From Neorhizobium sp. JUb45 (GTDB lineage Bacteria > Pseudomonadota > Alphaproteobacteria > Rhizobiales > Rhizobiaceae): a DNA stretch of 64,000 nt. Under the pieces are notes generated by a model. The model made no database searches. It had not been told where the DNA came from and was given only the letters and a program-made list of their open reading frames with translations. The stretch's first letter is position 1; every line of letters begins with the position of its first letter. The stretch lies in assembly GCF_004343585.1 (NCBI RefSeq), contig NZ_SLYW01000001.1, positions 558,001 to 622,000 on the forward strand, written 5' to 3'. Below are positions 27,447 to 37,136 of the stretch, in pieces. Made by a program: the position numbers and the translations under genes.

Positions 27447-28472
27447 TCACAGCATGGCGACAGTCAATTGTGTCAAGGTGGGAGCGAAATAGATCTGTGC
27501 CGTTCCGGTATGCCGCAAGGACAGCTCATCGCCTGCAGCCAGAAAAGCGACCTGCGTGTGGGACAGGCCCAGAGGCGCGGCTGCCGGAGCCCACAGGCCA
27601 AACATAAGGTTTGAGCCGTTGATCATGAGACTGGTCACATGGCCGGAAGAACTCGTGGCAGTGACAAGCAACGAAATCAGATAAAGACCGGCTGCCGGAA
27701 CCTTGAGGGCCTGGCCGATGCTGCCAATTTGCGACCCGAGCACCACGCCGCCCTGTACCTGGTCCAGTCCGGTAAAACCGCTGTCAATCGTATCCGTCTG
27801 ATTCACGGCGCCATCGTTCCTGTAGGCGCGGCCAGCCGGCCTTTGAGGCAGGTTGATGACACCACTCTGGTCAATTTTGAGCGCCGTATGCCAGTCTGCG
27901 CCATTGCTGACCTTGATCGAAAAATCATTGTCGCCGGCAAGACCAATTTCGGCATGGCCCGTCCAGTTCGATTGGAACAGCAGCGTTGCCGTGTCGGTGA
28001 GGGCGGATTTATTGATCTTTGCCTGATGCCCGTGGCCGACATGGGTGAACAGGCTGGCTTCGGAGGCAACCGCCAGACGATTATAGCTGTCTGCGCTGGT
28101 ATTGATGCCAAGCATGTCGGGGGTCGCATTGCCGGTATCGACAGTGCTCCACACCGAGCCATCGAAAATTTTCAGCTTCTGCTCGGGGGTGAACCATGCG
28201 AGCCAGCCCTGTTTCGGGCGGAAGAAGGACCATGCGCCATCCTGCCTGGCAGCGATATGGCCGTCATAGCCGGCCCAGTCGCCGCCGGCATCTGCCGCCA
28301 CGATAAAACGTGCGCCTTCGGCCGGGGCTGCCGGCGGGGCGGTCAGCTCGGCTTCGACGGCGAGATGAACGATCGCATCGAGGGCCAGCAGTGCCTCGTT
28401 ATGGGTGACGTGTTTCTGCGCCTGCGACGGCAGGATGAAAGGCATCGAGATATTGGTCGTGCGGTCTGCCAT
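27447..28472 (-). CDS. DUF2793 phage/GTA-type structural protein
   Basis: The 341-residue protein begins with the DUF2793 signature: TNISMPFILPSQAQKHVTHNEALLALDAIVHLAVE, and PAEGARFIVAADAGGDWAGYDGHIAARQDGAWSFFRPKQGWLAWF. DUF2793 proteins are usually tail-associated proteins in prophages and gene-transfer-agent-like loci. The C-terminal half resembles a receptor-binding or jelly-roll tip. AAGGAG fits ATG at 28472. No phage genes surround it, so it is an orphan. Confidence 0.8.
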   Translation of the reverse strand: MADRTTNISMPFILPSQAQKHVTHNEALLALDAIVHLAVEAELTAPPAAPAEGARFIVAADAGGDWAGYDGHIAARQDGAWSFFRPKQGWLAWFTPEQKLKIFDGSVWSTVDTGNATPDMLGINTSADSYNRLAVASEASLFTHVGHGHQAKINKSALTDTATLLFQSNWTGHAEIGLAGDNDFSIKVSNGADWHTALKIDQSGVINLPQRPAGRAYRNDGAVNQTDTIDSGFTGLDQVQGGVVLGSQIGSIGQALKVPAAGLYLISLLVTATSSSGHVTSLMINGSNLMFGLWAPAAAPLGLSHTQVAFLAAGDELSLRHTGTAQIYFAPTLTQLTVAML

Positions 28473-28729
28473 GTGTCGTCTCCTTTGACGAGGTTGAACA
28501 GACGGGATTTTAAGTCCTGCGCGGAATGCGTGGATGAACTCGGAGTCAAGCGATTGAAAAGATTGAATCGGGTGTCGAAAACGTCCACGCCTGTCTGGCA
28601 GCGTGAAAAACGTGCCTTTCTTCCGCCGGCCGTGAAAAATGGTCGCAAACAGAATGTTGTGAGCGGGTTTGCGCTTGTTCTCGGACGCGCTTATGCGCAT
28701 GTTGGCCGCGTTTAAAACAGGACCTTCGC

Positions 28730-29983
28730 ATGCGTTATTCCGCCCTTTCCATTCTCAGACAGGCGCTGTCGGGCAATCGCGGCTGGAAACCGGTCTGGCG
28801 AGAACCGCAGCCGAAACCGCATTACGATGTGATCATCGTCGGCGGCGGCGGGCATGGTCTGGCGACGGCCTATTATCTGGCCAAGGAATTCGGCATCAAG
28901 AATATCGCGGTGCTGGAAAAGGGCTATATCGGTTCCGGCAATGTCGGCCGCAACACCACGATCGTGCGCTCCAACTATCTGCTTGAGGGCAATATTCCCT
29001 TCTACGAATTCTCGCTGAAACTGTGGGAAGGGCTGGAGAAGGATCTCAACTACAATGCCATGGTCAGCCAGCGCGGCGTGATGATGCTGGCGCATTCCGA
29101 CGGCCAGCGCGACGCCTTTGCGCGGCGCGGCAATGCCATGCGCATGCATGGGGTCGATGCCGAGCTGCTGGATCGCGAAGACCTGCAGAAGATGATGCCT
29201 TACCTTAATTACGATCACGCCCGTTTCCCGATCAAGGCCGGTCTTTTGCAAAAGCGCGGCGGCACGGCGCGTCATGATGCGGTGGCCTGGGGATATGCGC
29301 GTGGTGCCGACAGCCACGGCGTCGATATCATCCAGCATTGCGAGGTGACCGCCATCCGCCGCGACGAAAACGGCAAGGTCACAGGCGTCGAGACGTCAAA
29401 AGGGTTTATCGGCTGCAACAAGCTGGCGCTGGCGACGGCCGGCCATTCCTCCGAGACGGCGCGCATGGCCGATCTGCGCCTGCCGATCGAGACACATGTG
29501 CTGCAGGCCTTTGTCTCGGAAGGCATCAAGCCGGTGATCGACAATGTCATCGTTTATGGCGGCGGCCACTTCTATATCTCGCAATCCGACAAGGGCGGTT
29601 TGGTTTTCGGCGCCGACATCGATTATTACTCGTCCTATGCGCAGCGCGGCAATCTCGCCATCGTCGAATCCACCATGGAGGAGGGGGTGTCGCTGATCCC
29701 CGGCCTTTCGCGGCTCAGGGTTCTGCGCAGCTGGGGCGGCGTCATGGACATGTCGATGGACGGTTCGCCGATCATCGACCGCACGCCGATCGACAACCTC
29801 TATCTCAACGCCGGCTGGTGTTACGGCGGCTTCAAGGCGACGCCGGCCTCCGGTTTCTGTTTTGCGCACCTGATCGCCAGAAACGAACCGCATCATGTGG
29901 CGCGCGCGCTGCGGCTGGACCGTTTCGAGCGCGGTTATGCGGTGGACGAGGCGGGCAAGGGTCCGCAACCGAACATTCATTGA
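28730..29983 (+). CDS. soxB: Sarcosine oxidase beta subunit
   Basis: The 417-residue flavoprotein has an N-terminal FAD-binding motif (VIIVGGGGHGLATAYYLA, about 34-51) and the SoxB segments GSGNVGRNTTIVRSNYLLEGN and WGGVMDMSMDGSPIID. It forms the catalytic core of heterotetrameric sarcosine oxidase, which oxidises sarcosine to glycine and passes the methyl carbon to tetrahydrofolate. AGGA is 7 bases before ATG. It starts the soxBDAG order typical of rhizobia. Confidence 0.94.
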   Translation: MRYSALSILRQALSGNRGWKPVWREPQPKPHYDVIIVGGGGHGLATAYYLAKEFGIKNIAVLEKGYIGSGNVGRNTTIVRSNYLLEGNIPFYEFSLKLWEGLEKDLNYNAMVSQRGVMMLAHSDGQRDAFARRGNAMRMHGVDAELLDREDLQKMMPYLNYDHARFPIKAGLLQKRGGTARHDAVAWGYARGADSHGVDIIQHCEVTAIRRDENGKVTGVETSKGFIGCNKLALATAGHSSETARMADLRLPIETHVLQAFVSEGIKPVIDNVIVYGGGHFYISQSDKGGLVFGADIDYYSSYAQRGNLAIVESTMEEGVSLIPGLSRLRVLRSWGGVMDMSMDGSPIIDRTPIDNLYLNAGWCYGGFKATPASGFCFAHLIARNEPHHVARALRLDRFERGYAVDEAGKGPQPNIH

Positions 29984-30031
29984 GCTGGCGCCCAACCGGC
30001 CCCGAACTGGCATGAACCGAGTATTTTTCAG

Positions 30032-30310
30032 ATGGCAAGCCTGATCACCTGCCCGCATTGCGGACGACGACCCAAGGAAGAGTTTTCCATCCGCGGCGAT
30101 GCCGTGCCGGAACGGCCGGCGCCTGCCGCCTCGGAGGAGGCTTGGCATGCTTATGTCTATCTGCGCGACAATCCGCGTGGAAACATTCGCGAATATTGGC
30201 ATCATGTGGCCGGTTGCCGCCGCTGGCTGGTGGTCGAGCGTGATAACCTGACCCACGCGGTTTTTGCCGTGACCGATGCACGCGAAGCAGCCAAGGGAGG
30301 TACGGCATGA
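30032..30310 (+). CDS. soxD: Sarcosine oxidase delta subunit
   Basis: The 92-residue protein has the SoxD zinc site: CPHCGRR at the start plus His residues in the WHAYVYLRDNPRGNIREYWHHVAGCRRW core. It is a small structural subunit of heterotetrameric sarcosine oxidase. Its stop overlaps the soxA start by four bases. Confidence 0.93.
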   Translation: MASLITCPHCGRRPKEEFSIRGDAVPERPAPAASEEAWHAYVYLRDNPRGNIREYWHHVAGCRRWLVVERDNLTHAVFAVTDAREAAKGGTA

Positions 30311-33264
30311 CCTCGTCGCGTATCGCCAATGTCGGGCTGGTCGATCACAGCCGCGTCGTGAAATTTTCGTTCGATAGCCGAAGCTACAAGGGTTTCGAGG
30401 GCGATACGCTCGCCTCGGCGCTTTTGGCCAATGACCAGATGCTGATGGGCCGCAGCTTCAAATATCATCGCCCGCGCGGGCCGGTGACGGCGGGAGCGTC
30501 GGAACCGAATGCGCTGGTGACGATCGGAAAGGATGCGCGCACCGAACCGAACACACGCGCGACCGTTGCCGAGCTTTACAGCGGCATGGTGGCGAAGAGC
30601 CAGAATGCCTGGCCTTCGCTGAAATTCGATATCGGTTCGATCAACGGTGCACTGTCGCCGATGCTGGGCGCCGGTTTCTACTACAAGACCTTCATGTGGC
30701 CGGCTGCCTTCTGGGAAAAGCTCTATGAGCCGGTCATTCGCCGCGCCGCCGGTCTTGGCAAGGCGGTGATGGAAGCCGACCCGGATCGATATGAAAAAAG
30801 CTGGGCGCATTGCGATCTGCTGGTGGTCGGTTCCGGCCCGGCCGGGCTGATGGCGGCGCTGACGGCCGCTCGCGCCGGTTTGCGGGTCATCCTTGCCGAG
30901 CAGGATTTTCGTCTGGGCGGTTCGCTTCTGTCCGAAACCGCAGTGATCGGCGGTGTTTCGGCACCCGATTTCGTCTCGGCGACGCTGGCCGAACTCGCAG
31001 CCATGCCGAATGTGACACTGATGCCGCGCACCACCGTGTTCGGATGGTATGACGACATGGTGTTTGGCGCTGTCGAAAAGGTGCAGAAACATGTGGCCGT
31101 GCCGAGCGCCGACAAGCCTGTGGAACGGCTGTGGCGTATCGCGGCCGGTCGCGCCATTCTTGCATCCGGCGCGGAAGAACGGCCGCTGGTGTTCGGCGGC
31201 AATGACCGTCCCGGCATCATGACGGCGGATGCAACGCGCACCTATCTCAACCGTTATGGCGTTGCCACCGGTCGCAAGGTTGCCGTGTTCACCAATGGCG
31301 GTTCCGGTTATCGCACCGCCGCCGATTTGTCCGCACGCGGCGTCAATATCGCTGCCATCATTGATTCACGCGCGGAATCTGCGGATTATGCGCCTTATGG
31401 CGTGCGGGTTATCCGCAGCGGCTCGATTGTCGATACCAAGGGCGGCAAGCGCCTCTCCGGCATCATGACCAACCGCTTTGGTTATGACGAGATGATCGAC
31501 TGCGATGCGCTGGCCATGTCCGGCGGCTGGTCGCCGATCGTGCATCTGATGTGCCAGCGCGGCGCCAGGCCGGTGTGGTCGCAGGAGGCGCAGGCGTTTC
31601 TGGCCCCGGATGTCGGGCCGCTGTTCATCGCTGCCGGTTCGGCTGCGGGACACGCTACCATGTCCGAATGCCTGCGCGATGGCGCCACCAAGGCGCATGC
31701 GGCAGTGGAAGCCGTCGGCCGTCTGGTCGGGCATGTGAATACGCCGGAGGTGGAGGGCGAATACGATCCGTCCTTTGCGCCGCTCTGGTATGTGCCGGGT
31801 GCGCGCTCGAAAGCCTTTGTCGATTTCCAGAACGATGTGCATGTCGATGATCTGGCGCTGGCGACCCGCGAAGGGTTTGGCCATGTCGAACATGCCAAGC
31901 GTTACACCACCAACGGCATGGCGACCGATCAGGGCAAGCTCGGCAATGTCAATGCCGTGGCGCTTCTGGCCGGCATGCGTGGCGTGTCTCCGGCCGAAGT
32001 CGGCACCACCACCTATCGTCCGTTCTACACGCCGGTTTCCTTCGGCGCACTGGCCGGCACTGCGCGGGCCGAACAGTCGCGGCCGATCCGCACTTCGCCG
32101 CTGCATGGCTGGGCCAAGAAGAACGGCGCGACCTTCCTCGAAAGCGGGTTTTGGTATCGCTCCGCCTATTTCGTTGAGGGCGAGGAAAAGACCTGGCGCG
32201 AAAGCGTCGATCGCGAAGTGCTCAACGTGCGCCAGAATGCCGGCCTCTGCGATGTCTCGACGCTCGGCAAGATCGAGATTTTTGGTAGCGACGCCGCCGA
32301 ATTCCTGAACCGCGTTTACTCGAATGCATTCCTGAAACTGCCGGTCGGCAAGGCGCGGTATGGCCTGATGCTGCGTGAGGACGGCATGGTCTTCGATGAC
32401 GGCACCACCAGCCGACTGTCGGAAAACCACTATGTGATGACCACCACGACGGCTTACGCGGCCGAAGTGATGGCGCATCTGGAATTTGCCTCGCAAACCT
32501 TCTGGCCGGATCTCGACGTGCGTTTCGTCTCGACCTCGGACCAATGGGCGCAGATGTCGCTCGCCGGGCCAAAGTCGCGAACCATCCTGCAAAAGCTGGT
32601 CGAGGAGGATCTTTCCGACGCGGCTTTCCCGTTCCTCGCTGCACGAGAAGTGCGGTTGAAGGGTGGGCTTTCTGCGCGGCTGTTCCGTATCTCGTTTTCT
32701 GGCGAGCTGGCCTATGAGCTGGCCGTGTCCGCCGGTTATGGCGAAGCGGTCGCCGATGCGATCATGGAGGCCGGGCGCGAAGAGGGGATCTGCGCCTATG
32801 GCGTTGAGGCGCTCGACGTGCTGCGCATCGAAAAGGGCCATGTCACCCATTCCGAACTCGATGGCCGCACCACGGCCGATGATGTCGGCCTTGGCAAGAT
32901 GATGTCGGCGGCCAAGCCCGACTTCATCGGCAAGCGCCTCTCCACCCGTTATGGCCTGACAGCCGCAGATCGGCTGCAGATGGTCGGCCTGAAGCCGGTC
33001 GAACTCGACAAGCCGCTCAAGGCAGGCGCTGCACTGCTGCGCGAAGGTGTCGAGCCGTCGATGACGGCGGGGCAGGGGTTTGTCTCTTCGGCCTGCTTCT
33101 CGCCGCATATCGGCCAGTGGATCGGGCTTGCCATGCTGAAATCCGGCCGCGAGCGCATCGGTGAAAAGATCCTCGTCTGGGATGCGGTGCGCAGTACCGA
33201 GTTTCTGGCGGAAGTCTGCTCGCCTGTTTTCGTTGATCCCGATAACCTGAACCTGCACGCCTGA
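30307..33264 (+). CDS. soxA: Sarcosine oxidase alpha subunit
   Basis: The 985-residue subunit has an N-terminal 2Fe-2S ferredoxin-like domain (about 1-100, without an assumed cluster), a dinucleotide-binding domain (LLVVGSGPAGLMAALTAARAG near 175-195), and a C-terminal aminomethyltransferase (GcvT-like) domain from about 600 that binds tetrahydrofolate. It carries NAD and shares the FMN site with SoxB. Start overlaps soxD (ATGA). Confidence 0.95.
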   Translation: MTSSRIANVGLVDHSRVVKFSFDSRSYKGFEGDTLASALLANDQMLMGRSFKYHRPRGPVTAGASEPNALVTIGKDARTEPNTRATVAELYSGMVAKSQNAWPSLKFDIGSINGALSPMLGAGFYYKTFMWPAAFWEKLYEPVIRRAAGLGKAVMEADPDRYEKSWAHCDLLVVGSGPAGLMAALTAARAGLRVILAEQDFRLGGSLLSETAVIGGVSAPDFVSATLAELAAMPNVTLMPRTTVFGWYDDMVFGAVEKVQKHVAVPSADKPVERLWRIAAGRAILASGAEERPLVFGGNDRPGIMTADATRTYLNRYGVATGRKVAVFTNGGSGYRTAADLSARGVNIAAIIDSRAESADYAPYGVRVIRSGSIVDTKGGKRLSGIMTNRFGYDEMIDCDALAMSGGWSPIVHLMCQRGARPVWSQEAQAFLAPDVGPLFIAAGSAAGHATMSECLRDGATKAHAAVEAVGRLVGHVNTPEVEGEYDPSFAPLWYVPGARSKAFVDFQNDVHVDDLALATREGFGHVEHAKRYTTNGMATDQGKLGNVNAVALLAGMRGVSPAEVGTTTYRPFYTPVSFGALAGTARAEQSRPIRTSPLHGWAKKNGATFLESGFWYRSAYFVEGEEKTWRESVDREVLNVRQNAGLCDVSTLGKIEIFGSDAAEFLNRVYSNAFLKLPVGKARYGLMLREDGMVFDDGTTSRLSENHYVMTTTTAYAAEVMAHLEFASQTFWPDLDVRFVSTSDQWAQMSLAGPKSRTILQKLVEEDLSDAAFPFLAAREVRLKGGLSARLFRISFSGELAYELAVSAGYGEAVADAIMEAGREEGICAYGVEALDVLRIEKGHVTHSELDGRTTADDVGLGKMMSAAKPDFIGKRLSTRYGLTAADRLQMVGLKPVELDKPLKAGAALLREGVEPSMTAGQGFVSSACFSPHIGQWIGLAMLKSGRERIGEKILVWDAVRSTEFLAEVCSPVFVDPDNLNLHA

Positions 33265-33274
33265 GGTCATGCCG

Positions 33275-33823
33275 ATGTCGATTTCCTTCACACACCGGCA
33301 CATCCTCGAGGACCGCATGGGCGGTTACGAGCCGAGCCCGAATGCCAACCACCTGACGGTCGTTCGCCGCCCGGTGATCTTTTCCACGCTCGCGCATGCC
33401 GGCCATGAAGCCGCGGTGGCCGAAGCGCTGTCGCTGGTCGAGGATGTCGTCGTCCGGTCGGTCAGCCCGTCGGATTGGCTGGTCGTATCGCAAAGTGCCA
33501 GCGCTGCAACGATTTCGGCATCTCTGGCCACCATTCCGGGCCTCTCCTTTGCCGAGCAGAGCGATGGACAGGTGCTGATGGCGCTATCCGGCCCGGACGT
33601 GCGCACCATCCTTGCCAAATGTGTTGCGGTGGATCTGCATGCGGACATGTTTGCCGAGGGGCAGTCGGCGCCGATGATGATCTGCCGCGTTGCCGGCAAT
33701 CTGGCCCGCACCGGTGCCGATGCATTCGAGATCATCGTGCCGCGCTCCCATGCGGCCTATGTCTTCGACGAATTGCGCGACGCCGGTCGTGAGTTTGCGA
33801 TGACGCGCGGGTTTGGAGATTAA
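33275..33823 (+). CDS. soxG: Sarcosine oxidase gamma subunit
   Basis: The 182-residue subunit has the SoxG features DWLVVS and VALSGPDVRTILAKCVAVDLHADMF, and the terminal PRSHAAYVFDELRDAGREFAM. ATG at 33275 has GAGG 8 bases upstream, better placed than ATG at 33269. It follows soxA by 10 bases and completes the four-subunit enzyme. Confidence 0.92.
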   Translation: MSISFTHRHILEDRMGGYEPSPNANHLTVVRRPVIFSTLAHAGHEAAVAEALSLVEDVVVRSVSPSDWLVVSQSASAATISASLATIPGLSFAEQSDGQVLMALSGPDVRTILAKCVAVDLHADMFAEGQSAPMMICRVAGNLARTGADAFEIIVPRSHAAYVFDELRDAGREFAMTRGFGD

Positions 33824-33827
33824 AGAG

Positions 33828-34520
33828 ATGACAGCAGCCGGCCGTCGCAGGATCCGATGGGGCCGGGTGATGCCTGTGCTTGTCCTGTTGCTGATCGGTG
33901 CCGCTTATGCCGGATGGCGGGTGTTTTTGACGCGCTCCGTCACGATCCGGCTGGAACCTGCGGGGTATGAGCTGACCTACACCATGGCCTGGGATACCAG
34001 CATGAGGGAAAGGGTGACTCTATCCAAGGTTGGCAGCCCCTTTCAGGGTGCTTCCAGCGAATGGATAGAACTTTGGAAAAGACCGTATGATTCCGGCCTG
34101 TCTGTCTATCGAAATCAGGATGGATCACGATATTATCTGGGCACCGTCTACAAGCTTTTGATTTTCGAGCCGGCTTCGGGAAGCCTTTCGTCCCATTGCA
34201 ATCCGGATGCTGCTCCAGCCCGGACCGATCTGGGTGCGCAACTGGAATTTTACAATTCGCATGAGGTACGCGAGTCCTTAGATCCCGGTGGCCGCGATCT
34301 TTTCGAATACATCGAGGAAGATCAGGTGTCGGGTGCTGTGCCCGACGATCCGCCAGAATCTCGTTATTTTACTGGGCTCCAGTATCTCGGGCGCTTTGGC
34401 CTCGTGCGGCCGCCTAAGTCTTGGCCTGGGTCTGGGGCAGGGCGTGGTGACGAAATTCGCTTCGTTCCGGCCGGGCATGCTCCCGAACCCCAGGGTAGTC
34501 TGGTCAGCCGCTGTGGTTGA
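33828..34520 (+). CDS. Membrane-anchored protein of unknown function downstream of soxG
   Basis: The 230-residue product has a basic N-terminus (RRRIRWGR) and one transmembrane segment (about 13-31, VMPVLVLLLIGAAYAGWRVFL), leaving about 195 residues outside. There are isolated cysteines but no recognised motif. Base use is less GC-rich than neighbouring genes, which may mark a poorly conserved or acquired gene. It begins 5 bases after soxG and probably shares its transcript. Confidence 0.6.
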   Translation: MTAAGRRRIRWGRVMPVLVLLLIGAAYAGWRVFLTRSVTIRLEPAGYELTYTMAWDTSMRERVTLSKVGSPFQGASSEWIELWKRPYDSGLSVYRNQDGSRYYLGTVYKLLIFEPASGSLSSHCNPDAAPARTDLGAQLEFYNSHEVRESLDPGGRDLFEYIEEDQVSGAVPDDPPESRYFTGLQYLGRFGLVRPPKSWPGSGAGRGDEIRFVPAGHAPEPQGSLVSRCG

Positions 34521-34840
34521 AAGCGGGCGAAGCGATGCCCCATGTTTTGATGACCGACTAATTCACTCTAGGATTGCGGGATTCCTCCGGTTTTATCCAC
34601 CAGAGGTCGGTCATATCCAGCTATTTCCGCACAGAATTTGTGACGTGTGTGCCGCATTTTTAGCATTGGTGAGCGTATTTGCGCCATCCTGGGCAAAAGC
34701 CCACTAATTTTTTTCTGCCTCTTTCTTTTGCACTTCACATTTCTATCGAAACGGGTAGGAATCAAAAAAATTGAAGATCCCATAAGGGACACTGACACAA
34801 AAGATGCGGCCGCCCAAAGATCGCATCCAGGGGAAACTAC
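34521..34840. other. Spacer upstream of livH with terminator-like hairpin
   Basis: No gene is supported in this 320-base gap. TGGGC-AAAA-GCCCA at 34690-34703 followed by a T7 run at 34708-34714 looks like a terminator for the upstream transcript. The last 130 bases are T/A-rich (for example 34715-34775) and should contain the livH promoter. The livH RBS (GGGGAAA) is at its end. Confidence 0.55.
34690..34714 (+). terminator. Rho-independent terminator upstream of livH
   Basis: A short 5-bp stem (TGGGC/GCCCA) with an AAAA loop and a nearby T7 run. It is 170 bases after the preceding gene, so it may end a 3' extension of the sox transcript or a small leader RNA. Confidence 0.5.
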
Positions 34841-35743
34841 ATGGAATATTTTATCCAGCAGCTCGCAAACGGGCTGACTCTCGGATCGATCTATGGCCTC
34901 GTGGCAATTGGTTACACGATGGTCTACGGCATTATCGGCATGATCAACTTCGCCCATGGCGACATCTTCATGCTCGGCGGTTTTGCTGCCCTGATCGTCT
35001 TTCTCATCCTCACCACGTTCTTCGCCGGTATTCCGGTGGCGCTGGCGCTTCTGGTCATGCTGATCGTCGCCATGCTGATGACGGGTTTGTGGAACTGGAC
35101 GATCGAGCGCATCGCCTATCGCCCGCTGCGCGGCTCGTTCCGCCTGGCGCCGCTGATTACCGCGATCGGCATGTCGATCGTGCTGTCCAACTTCATCCAG
35201 GTGACGCAGGGCCCGCGCAACAAGCCGATCCCGCCTCTGGTCACCGAGGTCTATCATATCGGTAATATCACCATTTCGCTGAAGCAGATCCTGATCGTGG
35301 TGATCACCTCGATCCTGCTGTTCGCCTTCTGGTACATCGTCAACAAGACGCCGCTGGGTCGTGCCCAGCGCGCCACCGAACAGGACCGCAAGATGGCGGC
35401 TCTCCTGGGCGTTGATGTCGACAAGACGATCTCGATCACCTTCATCATGGGTGCAGCACTCGCCGCCGTCGCCGGTTCGATGTACCTGATGTATTATGGT
35501 GTCGCCTCGTTCAACGACGGCTTCATTCCGGGTGTGAAGGCCTTCACGGCAGCCGTTCTCGGCGGCATCGGTTCGCTGCCTGGCGCTGTTCTCGGCGGTC
35601 TGCTGATCGGCCTCATCGAAAGCCTGTGGTCAGCCTATTTCTCGATCGCTTACAAGGATGTCGCAACCTTCGCCATCCTCGCCATCGTGCTGATCTTCAA
35701 GCCCACCGGCATTCTTGGCCGGCCGGAAGTGGAGAAAGTGTAA
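34841..35743 (+). CDS. livH: Branched-chain amino-acid ABC transporter permease LivH
   Basis: The 300-residue permease has the expected 7-8 transmembrane segments and the LivH signatures [27 protein letters not shown] and [23 protein letters not shown]. It forms the membrane channel with LivM for leucine, isoleucine and valine uptake. It starts a tight livHMGF cluster. Confidence 0.95.
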   Translation: MEYFIQQLANGLTLGSIYGLVAIGYTMVYGIIGMINFAHGDIFMLGGFAALIVFLILTTFFAGIPVALALLVMLIVAMLMTGLWNWTIERIAYRPLRGSFRLAPLITAIGMSIVLSNFIQVTQGPRNKPIPPLVTEVYHIGNITISLKQILIVVITSILLFAFWYIVNKTPLGRAQRATEQDRKMAALLGVDVDKTISITFIMGAALAAVAGSMYLMYYGVASFNDGFIPGVKAFTAAVLGGIGSLPGAVLGGLLIGLIESLWSAYFSIAYKDVATFAILAIVLIFKPTGILGRPEVEKV

Positions 35744-35744
35744 C

Positions 35745-37136
35745 ATGGCCATCGCATCGGAAAACAACGTCCAGCCGGACGTCATGGCCAAGGCCATCAA
35801 GGAAGCCGTGTTCGCAGGCGTCGTCGCCTTCTGCATGTTCCTGCTCTTCGTCGGCATCGAAACTTATCAGGACATCAACAACCAGCTGGTCTGGCGCACG
35901 CGCTGGGGTCTTCTGGCGGTGTTCGTCGCGGTTGCCGTTGTCGGCCGTTTCGTGACGGTCGCCTTCATCAAGCCGCATCTGGACAAGCGCAAGCTTGCCA
36001 AGGCGAAAACCGGCGTTCTGGACATCTCGGAAGAAAAAAGCTTCTTCCACAAGCATTTCCTCAAGATCGCGCTGGTCTTCCTGCTTTGCTATCCCTTTCT
36101 GGCGATGATGATCTTTGGTCGTCAGGGCTCGCTGAAATATGTCGACAACTTTGGCATCCAGATCCTCATCTACGTGATGCTTGCCTGGGGTCTCAATATC
36201 GTCGTCGGTCTCGCCGGCCTGCTCGATCTGGGTTACGTCGCCTTCTATGCGGTTGGCGCCTATTCCTACGCGCTGCTGTCGTCCTATTTCGGCTTCTCCT
36301 TCTGGCTTCTCCTGCCGATGGCCGGCATTCTCGCCGCTCTCTGGGGTGTCATTCTCGGCTTCCCCGTCTTGAGATTGCGAGGGGACTATCTTGCGATCGT
36401 GACGCTGGCCTTCGGTGAAATCATCCGGCTTGTGCTGATCAACTGGACGGATGTCACCCGCGGTACCTTCGGTATCTCCGGCATCGCCAAGGCTTCGTTC
36501 TTCGGCATCTGGTCCTTCGACGTGGGTGCAGCGAACAATTTCAACAAGGCCTGGGGGCTTCCGTCTTCCTCTGTCTATTACAAGATGTTCCTGTTCTACA
36601 TCATCCTGGCGCTGTGCATGCTGACGGCCTATGTCACCATTCGCCTGCGTCGCATGCCGATCGGTCGCGCCTGGGAAGCCCTGCGCGAAGACGAAATCGC
36701 CTGCCGTTCGCTCGGCATCAACACCGTCGCCACCAAGCTGACGGCGTTTGCCACCGGCGCCATGTTCGGCGGTTTCGCCGGATCGTTCTTTGCTGCCCGT
36801 CAGGGTTTCGTATCTCCGGAAAGCTTTGTCTTCCTGGAATCGGCAGTCATCCTTGCCATCGTCGTTCTCGGCGGCATGGGTTCGCTGACCGGCATCGCCA
36901 TTGCGGCGGTGGTCATGGTCGGCGGTACCGAGCTGTTGCGCGAAATGGAATTCCTGAAGCACGTGTTCGGACCTGACTTTACGCCCGAACTCTACCGCAT
37001 GCTGCTCTTCGGTCTGGCGATGATCATCGTCATGTTGTTCAAGCCGCGTGGCTTCGTCGGCACCCGTGAACCGACGGCCTTCCTGAAGGAGAGAAAGGCT
37101 GTCTCCGGCAGCTTCACCAAGGAAGGCCACGGCTGA
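35745..37136 (+). CDS. livM: Branched-chain amino-acid ABC transporter permease LivM
   Basis: The 463-residue permease has an extended N-terminal part (about 1-100) with two extra transmembrane segments before the standard LivM core ([31 protein letters not shown]). The [19 protein letters not shown] coupling loop that contacts the ATPases is intact. ATG at 35745 follows the livH stop by one base. Confidence 0.94.
   Translation: MAIASENNVQPDVMAKAIKEAVFAGVVAFCMFLLFVGIETYQDINNQLVWRTRWGLLAVFVAVAVVGRFVTVAFIKPHLDKRKLAKAKTGVLDISEEKSFFHKHFLKIALVFLLCYPFLAMMIFGRQGSLKYVDNFGIQILIYVMLAWGLNIVVGLAGLLDLGYVAFYAVGAYSYALLSSYFGFSFWLLLPMAGILAALWGVILGFPVLRLRGDYLAIVTLAFGEIIRLVLINWTDVTRGTFGISGIAKASFFGIWSFDVGAANNFNKAWGLPSSSVYYKMFLFYIILALCMLTAYVTIRLRRMPIGRAWEALREDEIACRSLGINTVATKLTAFATGAMFGGFAGSFFAARQGFVSPESFVFLESAVILAIVVLGGMGSLTGIAIAAVVMVGGTELLREMEFLKHVFGPDFTPELYRMLLFGLAMIIVMLFKPRGFVGTREPTAFLKERKAVSGSFTKEGHG

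Noticed and set aside
31366..33318. A 650-codon open frame on the minus strand opposite soxA
   Set aside because: It is a shadow of the soxA codon pattern in GC-rich DNA. soxA has full family conservation, and the shadow has no domain or RBS.
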